A stretch of DNA of 64,000 nt from Suilimivivens sp964402925 (GTDB lineage: Bacteria > Bacillota > Clostridia > Lachnospirales > Lachnospiraceae): the NCBI GenBank assembly GCA_964402925.1, contig CAYOED010000007.1:11396-75395 (forward strand), in the 5' to 3' direction. Of this stretch, positions 44,467-52,673 are shown piece after piece (positions within the stretch are counted from its first letter, which is position 1; each line of letters begins with the position of its first letter). The notes below the pieces were generated by a model. That model did not search any database, was not told the DNA's origin, and saw nothing but the letters and a program-made list of their open reading frames with translations. The position numbers and the translations under genes are program-made.

Positions 44467-44764
44467 TCTAACAAATACCCCTCTGTAGTCCGATGTAATT
44501 GATTAAAATATACTTACTTAGTATAACATTTTTCATAAAAAGTTTCTACCATATTATTCAGAAGCTTTTAGACAGCTTTTTACCTTTTTCTGCATCGATA
44601 ACACAAAAACAAGGGATTATATGTCGAGATAATAAGCCCCCGGAAACAGTCTGGACTTTCACCACAGAACACGGGCATGCCCGTCATACAAACAAAAAGG
44701 GCTGCCGATGACCGACAGCCCTCTATTGTTTCTGGTTAATAATGCCTAAACATTTTATTAGATA
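44467..44764. other. Intergenic region before the gdpP-like gene
   Basis: AT-rich next to the gdpP-like start, then a hairpin CGGGCATGCCCG near 44672-44683 and the rpsR terminator. No gene or riboswitch recognised. Confidence 0.5.
44695..44722 (-). terminator. Terminator of the rpsF-ssb-rpsR operon
   Basis: Minus strand GGGCTGTCGG and CCGGCAGCCC-type pairing around a short loop, followed by TTTTTG. Confidence 0.85.
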
Positions 44765-45028
44765 TTAATCACAAGTATAAGGCATTAATGCAACGTGACG
44801 AGCTCTCTTGATTGCAACTGTAAGAGCTCTCTGATGCTTTGCACAGTTTCCTGTAATTCTTCTGGGAAGGATTTTTCCTCTCTCAGACACATATCTTTTT
44901 AATTTGTTTACATCTTTGTAATCAATTGCGTTGTCTTTGCCACAGAATACACAGACTTTTTTCCTTCTGCGCATTCCGCCTTTTTTTCTCATGGGAGAAT
45001 CAGACTTCTCTGCTTTATTATATGCCAT
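44765..45028 (-). CDS. rpsR: 30S ribosomal protein S18
   Basis: 87 aa from ATG 45028 (GGAGG eight bases upstream; the ATG two codons earlier is too close to the site). CVFCGKDNAIDYKDVNKLKRYVSERGKILPRRITGNCAKHQRALTVAIKRARHVALMPY is typical S18, and the Cys residues CVFC...C suggest the zinc-binding form. Third gene of the operon. Confidence 0.97.
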   Translation of the reverse strand: MAYNKAEKSDSPMRKKGGMRRRKKVCVFCGKDNAIDYKDVNKLKRYVSERGKILPRRITGNCAKHQRALTVAIKRARHVALMPYTCD

Positions 45029-45062
45029 AATCATTGCCTCCTATCTTTATTAAAACAAATAT

Positions 45063-45506
45063 CTAATTAAACGGCAGCTCCTCGTCTATTCCATCCGGAA
45101 TATTCATAAAGCCGTCGCCTGCTCCTGAAGGTTCGGGAGCTCTGTTTCCGCCGGTAAAACCCCCGTTTGAACCGGCGCTGCTGTTTTTACTTTCAGCAAA
45201 TTCCTGTTCTTCAATTACCACCTCTGTAGTGTACACCTTGACACCGTCCTTGTTGGTATAGCTTCCGGTCTGAATACGGCCTGACACCAGAAGTTTGATT
45301 CCTTTTCTGAAATATCTTTCAGCAAATTCTCCTGCCTTTCCAAATGCCACACAGTTGATAAAATCTGCGGTATTTTCCTCACCGCCTCGATTGAATCTCC
45401 GGTCTACAGCCAGTGTATATCTGGCAATCGCCAGTGCGTTTTCCCCCTGAGAATATCTCACCTCAGGGTCTCTTGTCAAGCGCCCCATAAGTATTACTTT
45501 ATTCAT
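45063..45506 (-). CDS. ssb: Single-stranded DNA-binding protein
   Basis: 147 aa. OB fold at residues 1-107 (MNKVILMGRLTRDPEVRYSQGENALAIARYTLAVDRR, INCVAFGKAGEFAERYFRKGIKLLVSGR), a Gly/Ser/Asn linker and the acidic tip GIDEELPFN that recruits replication partners. It lies between rpsF and rpsR. Confidence 0.97.
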   Translation of the reverse strand: MNKVILMGRLTRDPEVRYSQGENALAIARYTLAVDRRFNRGGEENTADFINCVAFGKAGEFAERYFRKGIKLLVSGRIQTGSYTNKDGVKVYTTEVVIEEQEFAESKNSSAGSNGGFTGGNRAPEPSGAGDGFMNIPDGIDEELPFN

Positions 45507-45544
45507 ACCTGCCTCTTCTTTCCAGCATATCTCTCGTATACGCT

Positions 45545-45835
45545 TTATGCTTCGTCCTGTCTAACGCATAAAAATCTGATAACATTGTCCATAATGCGAA
45601 CACGATTTTCGATTTCGATCGGCGCTGTGCTTTCAGCATCAAACTGAATGAAGTAGTAGAAAGCTTCTTTCATCTTCTGAACTTCATAAGCCAGTCTCTT
45701 CTTGCCCCAGTCGTCAACGTTTGTGATCGTACCACCGAATCTTTCAATGAGAGCCTTGCATTTGTCAACTACTGCTGCTCTTTCCTCGTCTTCGATTTTC
45801 GCACTTACAACAACGGCTAATTCATATTTGTTCAT
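45545..45835 (-). CDS. rpsF: 30S ribosomal protein S6
   Basis: 96 aa. MNKYELAVVVSAKIEDEERAAVVDKCKALIERFGGTITNVDDWGKKRLAYEVQKMKEAFYYFIQF is typical S6. AAGGAGG precedes the ATG. First gene of the operon, with a roughly 100-base leader. Confidence 0.97.
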   Translation of the reverse strand: MNKYELAVVVSAKIEDEERAAVVDKCKALIERFGGTITNVDDWGKKRLAYEVQKMKEAFYYFIQFDAESTAPIEIENRVRIMDNVIRFLCVRQDEA

Positions 45836-45934
45836 GCTTAAGTTACCTCCTTTTGGTCTCTGGCCCCCATTTGCAGGAGCAAGGAATGTGTTGTCTCCGC
45901 CTTTGCGGATAGTTAAAACATACCACGGAGTAAT

Positions 45935-45963
45935 ATAATACCACGTATTTTCTTTTTTTTCAA
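45935..45963 (-). promoter_or_regulatory. Promoter of the rpsF-ssb-rpsR operon
   Basis: TTGAAA, 17 bases, TATTAT. The -35 box overlaps the last codons of the DUF951 gene. The leader (45836-45930) carries CCGTGGTATG and a CGCCTTTGCGG hairpin; an S6:S18 feedback leader is possible but not shown. Confidence 0.65.
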
Positions 45964-46145
45964 GAGTTTGTCCGCGAAATTTTCTTTATCTTTTTTTCAA
46001 TCTGGCTCCTCGGACTCATAATCTGATGTCCGCACCCTGCGCACTTTAACCGGAAGTCCGCCCCGATACGGAGTACCTCCCACTCGTAGCTTCCGCAGGG
46101 ATGGGGCTTTTTTAATGTAAGCTTATCTCCTACCTGAACATCCAT
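45960..46145 (-). CDS. DUF951 family protein
   Basis: 61 aa. MDVQVGDKLTLKKPHPCGSYEWEVLRIGADFRLKCAGCGHQIMSPRSQIEKKIKKI is the full DUF951 pattern with CxxC-like cysteines (Cys17, Cys35, Cys38) suggesting zinc. These proteins sit near rpsF in many Firmicutes; the role is not established. Confidence 0.92.
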   Translation of the reverse strand: MDVQVGDKLTLKKPHPCGSYEWEVLRIGADFRLKCAGCGHQIMSPRSQIEKKIKKISRTNS

Positions 46146-46216
46146 AAACTCCTATCCTTTCTTTCCTATCTCTCTGCCAGCCATATACACCAGCAGCCAG
46201 CTTCAGGCTTTCTTCC

Positions 46217-46933
46217 TTACAATGCCGCAAAAATCTCTCCGATGCTTCCCTGTACCACCAGGTCTGCCGCACTGTCCCTTGCCGTGGGCGTCTTATTGAT
46301 TAAGATCAGCTTATTTCCATTATAATAGTCTATCAGTCCTGCTGCCGGGTAGACCACCAGTGAAGTGCCTCCAATAATCAGTACATCTGCGTTTCGGATA
46401 TAAGAAATAGCATCCCTGAGCGTCTTATCATCCAGACCTTCCTCATACAGAACCACATCCGGTTTGACCCCAGCGCCGCATGCATCACATTTCGGTACCC
46501 CTTCTGCATGAAGCATATATTCTGCATCAAAGAACTTCCCGCAGCTTTCACAGTAATTCCGGAGGACGCTGCCATGGAGCTCTAAGACCTTTTTGCTCCC
46601 TGCCGCCTGGTGAAGACCATCGATGTTCTGGGTAATGACTGCCCGTAGTTTCCCCTCCTGCTCCCACTTGGCAAGTTTCAAATGTGCAGCATTCGGCTTC
46701 GCTCCAAGGCAGAGCATCTTGTCCTTATAAAAACGGAAGAACTCCTCAGGCTTTTGCCTGTAAAAGGTGTGGCTTAAAATAGTTTCCGGCGGATAATCAT
46801 ATTTTTGATTATAAAGCCCATCCACACTTCTGAAATCGGGAATGCCGCTTTCCGTGGAAACACCGGCTCCGCCAAAAAATACAATATTGTCGCTGCCATC
46901 TATGATTTCTTTTAATCTTTCAATCTGATTCAT
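46217..46933 (-). CDS. NAD-dependent protein deacylase (sirtuin)
   Basis: 238 aa Sir2 protein. GGAGVSTESGIPDFRSVDGLY binds NAD, TQNIDGLHQAAGSKKVLELHGS carries the catalytic His, and a zinc site CESC...CDAC follows. It removes acyl groups from lysines. Alone between DUF951 and the divergent YdcF-like gene. Confidence 0.95.
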   Translation of the reverse strand: MNQIERLKEIIDGSDNIVFFGGAGVSTESGIPDFRSVDGLYNQKYDYPPETILSHTFYRQKPEEFFRFYKDKMLCLGAKPNAAHLKLAKWEQEGKLRAVITQNIDGLHQAAGSKKVLELHGSVLRNYCESCGKFFDAEYMLHAEGVPKCDACGAGVKPDVVLYEEGLDDKTLRDAISYIRNADVLIIGGTSLVVYPAAGLIDYYNGNKLILINKTPTARDSAADLVVQGSIGEIFAAL

Positions 46934-47168
46934 CTTAATCCTCCATTTCCAACCGGCTTATCTGACTAAAATCAGTTTACTACATGCAAATAAGTTGTTC
47001 AACTGCATTTACCTTATTTCATTAAGTAAACTTTAATAGTTTCTTAATTTTGATTTCTACTACCCTATTTTTCTTTTTTTAATGTTAAAATAACTGCAAG
47101 ATCAGAAGGTTGAACTGTTACCGCAGTAATAACATTCTGCCTGCGTATCTTGACATAAAAGTTTCAGA

Positions 47169-47924
47169 ATGGAGAATAATATGTATCTTATTTTACTTTT
47201 ATTGGGCATCATTTCAATAGGTTATTTTTTATGCATTGCTTTTTTCATAGGACATGGGACCAACTTTTATTTTATATGGCTGTTTTTCGGAATCGGGGCA
47301 ATTGCTTTTGCAATTCTTTTGAAAAAAGGAGTCTGGTCGCAGCACTTTCCTCTTTGGTTTAGAAGAATCTTTGTGACGCTGGCAAGTCTTGGGGGCATTT
47401 TATTCATAATTGTTGAAGGATGTATTATCAGCGGATTTTCACAGAAGGGACCTGACGGACTTGATTATCTTGTGGTTCTGGGTGCGCAGATGAAGGCGAG
47501 CGGTCCTTCCAAAGCACTCCAATACAGATTAGATGAAGCTATTCGTTATCTGGAAGAAAATCCGGACACACAGGTCATCGTATCAGGCGGTCAGGGACCG
47601 GATGAACACATATCGGAAGCGCAGGGGATGTATGACTATCTGGTAGAAAAGGGCATTTCACCCAACCGGATCATATTAGAAGATCAATCGAAAAACACTT
47701 TCCAGAATCTTACATTTTCAGCGGAATATCTGGACAAAGACAACGACCTTGTGGGCGTGGTAAGTAATAATTTTCATGTATTCAGGGCTACGAAAATCGC
47801 TAAGAAGGCTGGATATGAGAATGTATATGGAATTGCCGCTAAGGGAGAGCCTTTTTTGCAATATAATAATATGATGCGGGAATTTCTGGGTGTAGTGAAA
47901 GATTTTCTGGTTGGGAATATGTAA
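47169..47924 (+). CDS. YdcF/ElyC-like DUF218 membrane protein
   Basis: 251 aa. Three N-terminal membrane helices, then a DUF218 domain from about residue 95: DYLVVLGAQMKASGPSKALQYRLDEAIRYLEENPDTQVIVSGGQGPDEHISEAQGMYDYLVEKGISPNRIILEDQSKNTFQNL. The family includes SanA/ElyC envelope proteins. No specific substrate can be named. Confidence 0.88.
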   Translation: MENNMYLILLLLGIISIGYFLCIAFFIGHGTNFYFIWLFFGIGAIAFAILLKKGVWSQHFPLWFRRIFVTLASLGGILFIIVEGCIISGFSQKGPDGLDYLVVLGAQMKASGPSKALQYRLDEAIRYLEENPDTQVIVSGGQGPDEHISEAQGMYDYLVEKGISPNRIILEDQSKNTFQNLTFSAEYLDKDNDLVGVVSNNFHVFRATKIAKKAGYENVYGIAAKGEPFLQYNNMMREFLGVVKDFLVGNM

Positions 47925-47959
47925 CTCGTTTCATAATGCTCCTCAAATAATAACTGTGG

Positions 47960-48901
47960 CTATGTCAAATCAACTTCCATATATAATTGTTCCCTATAAT
48001 TCCGGTCAGAAACTGCTCTTCTCAAATCCTCGCTTCTACCTCTATCCATAAGTTGCTTTACCAGTTTGGCAAAACGATTTTCACCCTCAACTCTTCCCTC
48101 TCTTAATCCTTCTGCCAACCCCTCAGTTCGCCCTTCTACTCTTCCTTCTACTATTCCCTCGGCTCTTCCTTGTCTAACATACTGGTCAAATAATTCACAC
48201 ACTGTAACCTCATCCTCCTCTCTGATTCCCTGTTCTTTCATCCATGCTTCAATGTTCTCCGTATCTGTTTCTCCCGAAAGCACCTTAATCATCCTAATCA
48301 ATGCCGCTTTATGTGCAATCTTTCTTTGGGAACGGTATCCGTTTCCCTCTGCAAGGAAATCCACCACTATCCGCATATCACTCTGAAAAAGTTTCCTCGT
48401 CTCTTCCGGCAGATAACGCATCTCGAACACATGGAGATTCAATTCATCGATATATTCCCATGCCTTCCCGCTTAGTTTCCTCTTTCTGAACAGCCTGCGG
48501 ATGCCGCGGCTGCTTTTCCATCTGGAATGTCCCCAATACAATACAAACTCAATAACAGGAAAAATATTCTGCGTTTTCCCTTCATACTGTTCCCGATAAA
48601 CGCCTCCCACATAGCCAGCCTTGCGCAGCAACATCTTGCCATCTGTCCTGCTCTGGTTGGCAATCAGGTACATGATGTTCACCTTCCCGTCTGCCATCTC
48701 ATATTTGCACAAGTCCTCGTACTGGCTGCGCTGCTTCTCCATTCCCTGATAGATGGTCTCTATGGGACCTGCCAGCAGATTTTCTGCTTTTGCTACCTTT
48801 TCCCCCTGGTACAAAAGTACATTAATCACATCTGCCGCAATATCCGGGAATGCTACAAACTCCTTCTCTACCGTGTCTTTCTTTTCGTTGGTTTCTTCCA
48901 T
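47960..48901 (-). CDS. Rpn-like PD-(D/E)XK nuclease / putative transposase protein
   Basis: 313 aa from ATG 48901 (AAAGGAGG just upstream). FVAFPDIAADVINVLLYQG at the start, SQYEDLCKYEMADGKVNIMYLIANQSRTDGKMLLRKAGY with nuclease-like acidic and Gln residues, a helical middle, and a tail of EGR/VEG repeats (EGIVEGRVEGRTEGLAEGLREG). This is typical of Rpn/YhgA-like proteins, which promote recombination and are common in Lachnospiraceae. It is probably intact, unlike the remnant near 26.9 kb. Confidence 0.8.
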   Translation of the reverse strand: MEETNEKKDTVEKEFVAFPDIAADVINVLLYQGEKVAKAENLLAGPIETIYQGMEKQRSQYEDLCKYEMADGKVNIMYLIANQSRTDGKMLLRKAGYVGGVYREQYEGKTQNIFPVIEFVLYWGHSRWKSSRGIRRLFRKRKLSGKAWEYIDELNLHVFEMRYLPEETRKLFQSDMRIVVDFLAEGNGYRSQRKIAHKAALIRMIKVLSGETDTENIEAWMKEQGIREEDEVTVCELFDQYVRQGRAEGIVEGRVEGRTEGLAEGLREGRVEGENRFAKLVKQLMDRGRSEDLRRAVSDRNYREQLYMEVDLT

Positions 48902-49292
48902 TCGTCCTCCTTTTGTCAGACAGGCAAAACAGTGTCTCCTTCTGCAAAGGCGTTTTTCTCTGTTCCCTGCCCTATTTGATTTGAATTGGTAATAAAGCAA
49001 GGATTCTACTACAGATAATGCATCCCCCTGTGGGAATGCCTATTAGAAAATTAGATAATAGAACGAATTTCCGTTAGAATTTCTATGCTTTCATTTATTG
49101 TAGCAAAAGTTGCGTTTATCGTCAATAAAACATTTATTAAAAATTGATAAAGCGGAGCACAAATGTTGTTTTTATTAGTGCGAATTATTTCTTCCTTTCA
49201 AAGCTATTCAGAAATATTTCATTATGATGCAACTTTGATGCATGCTTCCTGTATAATAAATAGCAGCGAATGGTACAAAGGAGGAAGCAGGC
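48902..49292. other. Intergenic, AT-rich
   Basis: No gene seen. A TATAAT box at 49252-49257 lies about 35 bases before the lipoprotein start, with a small ATGCAACTTTGATGCAT near-palindrome at its expected -35 position. Confidence 0.4.
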
Positions 49293-51332
49293 TTGCATAA
49301 ACTGGCTACGAAAACCGGCATAGCATTTTTGATATTATTATTTTTAGTGCTGCTCTGGGGATGCAGCGAAAAACCTAATGAGCCAATACCGATCAGCAAG
49401 GAAAAAGCATATCCGGAAGAAGCATCACCTCTCCCGGAACCTGATGCGGACTTATCAGAAGATACACAGGCGGATTCGAACAGCGCATTCTTTTTCGAAG
49501 AGACAGATGCATGCGAAATCGGGCGTGCAGAGGCAGAAGTATATTGGCAAATTCTTTTAGATGACAATATTTTTCAAGATGACTCTATGAAACTTACAGG
49601 GCTTGTAATAGACGATATCGACGGAAACAATCAGAACGACATGTTGGTCATGGTTCTTGAGGCAGTGGAAACGCCTGCCTACCCTACCTACGGCTCCGGA
49701 TACCTGTGGTTTTATATGAATGAAGATGAGCCTTATTGCTTTACATCTAATGACTGTTCTTTTTGCGGTTGGTTCGATGCTTTCTGGGCGGATATTGACA
49801 ATGATGAAAATATAGAAATCATCTTTTCCGCTCAAGGCAACGGAGTCGGTGCCGTAGGAGATTTTTACAAAGCGATTTTCAAGTATAAAGACCATAAAAT
49901 TGAACGAATGGAACTTCCTACTGATTTTGAATATGATTATGACTGCGGGCTTTGCATTTCCGTCTTTCAAGAGCCGGAAGAAAACAGCTACAGCGCCTAT
50001 TGCCCATATTTTAACGAGACAATTTCTTTTCGAGCACTCAATGTGGAAAATTGGCAGCTGCCTTATACCACACAGGAGGCAGGCAACAATGTAAGAGGTT
50101 TTTATGACCTTCGCTGTGTGAAGTATGACGGGAAAAATGCGCTCCAGGCATCGGAATACTTATGCGGAGAAGGCGGAGTCATACATAACATTGCTACTGC
50201 AAAGTTTATCATTACATGGGATGAAGCAGGCACTCCTTCCGTTGATAAATGGTGGATTGAGGCTGATACAAATAACTGGGCAAACGCTCATGAGAGCAGA
50301 ATCACATACGACAACGGCTATTACTATTATGCAAGCCAGTTGGATCATTACTATCTATACCGTGTCAAGGAAGACGGCAGTCAGCCTCAATGTCTGGCAA
50401 AGATACACGCCGGAAATATTCTGGTGCAGGATGATTGTATTTACTTCATTAATTACAGCGATCAGCAGGGAATATACCGGATGAAAACAGATGGTTCCGG
50501 CAGAGAATTGCTGCTTGCAGATATCGATCAATTCGTATTAGCCGATTTCTATGATAGTCAGAATATTCATTATACCGGTTTTATTTATTGCAGCAGACTG
50601 GATCGGGGCCTGGAAAATATGGTGGTCAGCAGATATGACCTTGAAGGAAAAACTGAGAAAGAAATATGCAGTTTTGATTTTGATGGAAATATAGCAGTGT
50701 ATGGAAATTACATTTTCTGCCTTTCTACACAATACGGTGAGGAGCGCGGTAAAATAAGCAGATATGAACTGGGAAATGGCGAGATAAAGCTTTTGCCTAC
50801 TCCCCCCTGCGTGGACTTCTGCATCTATAACGGGCATATCTATGGTATTGATGAACAGACTGTGGAAGGTAAAAAGAAGATTTATGTTTATTGGATGGAT
50901 CTAGACGGAGAATCATGCAAGACCATCTATCAGAACCAGTTTGACTGCCCTAGGATTGAACGCTTAACAATATCTGATTTATATGCAACCGGAGAGGGGG
51001 TCTTCCTCCGCAAGTTCGTTTCATCCGAAGAAGGCTGTGACTGGTTTAAGCTGACAGATGCAGGAGCACTCGAAAAGTGGGAGGACGCAAGTGCAGTCCC
51101 ATCTGTGCTGCCCGCATCAATGCTCGAATACGGAGAACTCAGAAGCGTCAAATCGGTAATGGAAAGCACCAAGGGCTATGAGGCTTATATGGCAGCTGAC
51201 TTGGAATACGAAGAATTTTACAGAACCGAAAATGGAGAAAAGTATAATCCATACACCATACGCTTACCGCAGTTCGGAAGCCAAAAACTTTTTTCAAATG
51301 CTCAAAGAAACCGACGACTCCATCTGGCATGA
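49293..51332 (+). CDS. Lipoprotein with DUF5050-type repeats, frameshifted near its 3' end
   Basis: 679 aa read from TTG 49293, which has GGAGG upstream. A signal peptide ends in a lipobox (LLWGC) so the protein should be membrane-anchored. Residues about 330-560 hold beta-propeller-like repeats (YYYASQLDHYYLYRVKEDGSQPQCLAKI, IYFINYSDQQGIYRMKTDGSGREL) of DUF5050 type. The frame ends abnormally (QKLFSNAQRNRRLHLA) after IRLPQF, where the next frame takes up the DUF3298-like domain. One indel near 51275-51290 separates them. Confidence 0.75.
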   Translation: MHKLATKTGIAFLILLFLVLLWGCSEKPNEPIPISKEKAYPEEASPLPEPDADLSEDTQADSNSAFFFEETDACEIGRAEAEVYWQILLDDNIFQDDSMKLTGLVIDDIDGNNQNDMLVMVLEAVETPAYPTYGSGYLWFYMNEDEPYCFTSNDCSFCGWFDAFWADIDNDENIEIIFSAQGNGVGAVGDFYKAIFKYKDHKIERMELPTDFEYDYDCGLCISVFQEPEENSYSAYCPYFNETISFRALNVENWQLPYTTQEAGNNVRGFYDLRCVKYDGKNALQASEYLCGEGGVIHNIATAKFIITWDEAGTPSVDKWWIEADTNNWANAHESRITYDNGYYYYASQLDHYYLYRVKEDGSQPQCLAKIHAGNILVQDDCIYFINYSDQQGIYRMKTDGSGRELLLADIDQFVLADFYDSQNIHYTGFIYCSRLDRGLENMVVSRYDLEGKTEKEICSFDFDGNIAVYGNYIFCLSTQYGEERGKISRYELGNGEIKLLPTPPCVDFCIYNGHIYGIDEQTVEGKKKIYVYWMDLDGESCKTIYQNQFDCPRIERLTISDLYATGEGVFLRKFVSSEEGCDWFKLTDAGALEKWEDASAVPSVLPASMLEYGELRSVKSVMESTKGYEAYMAADLEYEEFYRTENGEKYNPYTIRLPQFGSQKLFSNAQRNRRLHLA

Positions 51333-51738
51333 CACCTGGCGCCAAAGCACAGAGTATGATTATATTTACATCGGAGAACACTATATCACAGTGGCACAAT
51401 ACGAGAGCGGCTACCAGGGTGGGATGCGAGAGTGGTATCTGGAAACGCCGGTCACCTTTGACAGGCAAACAGGAAGAGTAATCACTTTAGAAGAACTCCT
51501 TAATCTTTCGGAGCAAGAGATAACTTCAAAGCTGACAGCATCCATCTATAAGTATATGGAGTGCGTGTGGCGGGGCGATTTCTTTTTGACAACGAACGAC
51601 ATACTAACAGAAAAATATCATACAGACCAATTCTTCCTTTTTCCGGAGGGAATCGGTCTGTACTATCAAAGAAATGCCATAGACAGCAACGCAGCGGGGG
51701 ATTTTGTGTTCATCATTCCATGGGATGAAATAAAGTGA
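51178..51738 (+). pseudogene. Frame-shifted C-terminal domain (DUF3298-like) of the lipoprotein
   Basis: In the +1 frame relative to the gene upstream, SSEAKNFFQMLKETDDSIWHDTWRQ runs into YDYIYIGEHYITVAQYESGYQGGMREWYLETPVTFDRQTGRVITLEELL, the DUF3298/RsiV-type pattern. Joining at the PQF/SEAK boundary would give one protein of about 815 aa. The fragment has no ribosome site of its own. Sequencing error in the A5/T6 runs is a possible cause. Confidence 0.65.
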
Positions 51739-51795
51739 CGCTTCTTTACTTCCTGTATGAAGTACAATTGCAAATATTAAAAAATTATAAAGCGA

Positions 51796-51824
51796 TTGAC
51801 AACTAACTTTTTTACATATAATAT
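51796..51824 (+). promoter_or_regulatory. Promoter of the NYN-domain transcript
   Basis: A consensus TTGACA, 17 bases and TAATAT, followed about 30 bases later by the hairpin leader. Confidence 0.75.
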
Positions 51825-51855
51825 AAAAGTGTAGCAATGGTTACATGTTAATAAT

Positions 51856-51912
51856 GCTCTAGGCTGTACGTCTCTCAGTATATGAGAATGACCGAACCCT
51901 AGAGCCTTTTTA
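51856..51912 (+). ncRNA. Hairpin leader RNA ahead of the NYN gene
   Basis: GCTCTAGG (51856-51863) pairs with CCTAGAGC (51898-51905), enclosing an inner CTCA/TGAG hairpin, and is followed by CTTTTTATTTT. This is an intrinsic-terminator-like structure placed between a strong promoter and the gene, so it should reduce read-through or make a short RNA. Confidence 0.6.
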
Positions 51913-51931
51913 TTTTAGGAGGTATTTACAT

Positions 51932-52603
51932 ATGAAAACAGCTATTCTTGTAGACGGCGGTTTTTATCGGCGCCGTGCCCAAAAAGCGCTTGGCAACATC
52001 AGTGCACAGGACAGAGCTATTAAATTAGCCAACTACTGCAAAAGACACTTGAATTCTCACGGAGAAAACAATAATGAATTATACCGCATATTTTATTATG
52101 ATTGCCCCCCAACTGCAAAGCGAATCTTTCATCCATTTTTGCAAAAGCAAGTAGACCTTTCAAAATCTGATCTATTTACATGGATGAATCAGTTTCTTGA
52201 CGAACTGAAAAAGAAACGAAAATTCGCCATACGTTTAGGGAAACTTGCCGAAGAGCAGGCACATTATACAATCCGTCCCGAAATTGTAAAAAAATTATGC
52301 AACGGAAAGCTTCCTTTTTCAGAACTTACCGAAACTGATTTCTGCATTGAAATAGACCAAAAAGGCGTTGATATGAAGATCGGTCTTGACATTGCCTCAA
52401 TGGCATATAAACACCAGGTTGAACAAATTATCCTAATATCGGGTGACAGCGATTTTGTGTCTGCTGCTAAACTTGCCCGGCGTGAGGGGATTGATTTCAT
52501 TTTAGACCCTTTAGGGGCACCAATAAAACCTGATTTGTTTGAACACATTGATGGTTTACGCACTTGTGACCGTGCATATACTCAAAGTAATGTCATAAAT
52601 TAA
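51932..52603 (+). CDS. NYN-domain (PIN-like) ribonuclease
   Basis: 223 aa. MKTAILVDGGFYRRRA starts the fold; acidic residues of the active site recur in KGVDMKIGLDIASMAYKHQVEQIILISGDSDFVSAAKLARREGIDFILDP. This is the LabA/DUF88 type of NYN nuclease. The gene follows a promoter and a terminator-like hairpin, an arrangement reminiscent of RNA-controlled nuclease modules, but no repeat array is seen. Function unknown; RNA processing or defence are possible. Confidence 0.88.
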   Translation: MKTAILVDGGFYRRRAQKALGNISAQDRAIKLANYCKRHLNSHGENNNELYRIFYYDCPPTAKRIFHPFLQKQVDLSKSDLFTWMNQFLDELKKKRKFAIRLGKLAEEQAHYTIRPEIVKKLCNGKLPFSELTETDFCIEIDQKGVDMKIGLDIASMAYKHQVEQIILISGDSDFVSAAKLARREGIDFILDPLGAPIKPDLFEHIDGLRTCDRAYTQSNVIN

Positions 52604-52673
52604 TTCTACCCTATTTCCCAACTTCTACATTCACCCCTAATCACACCTCTGCAAGTAAAAATCATACTCCATA

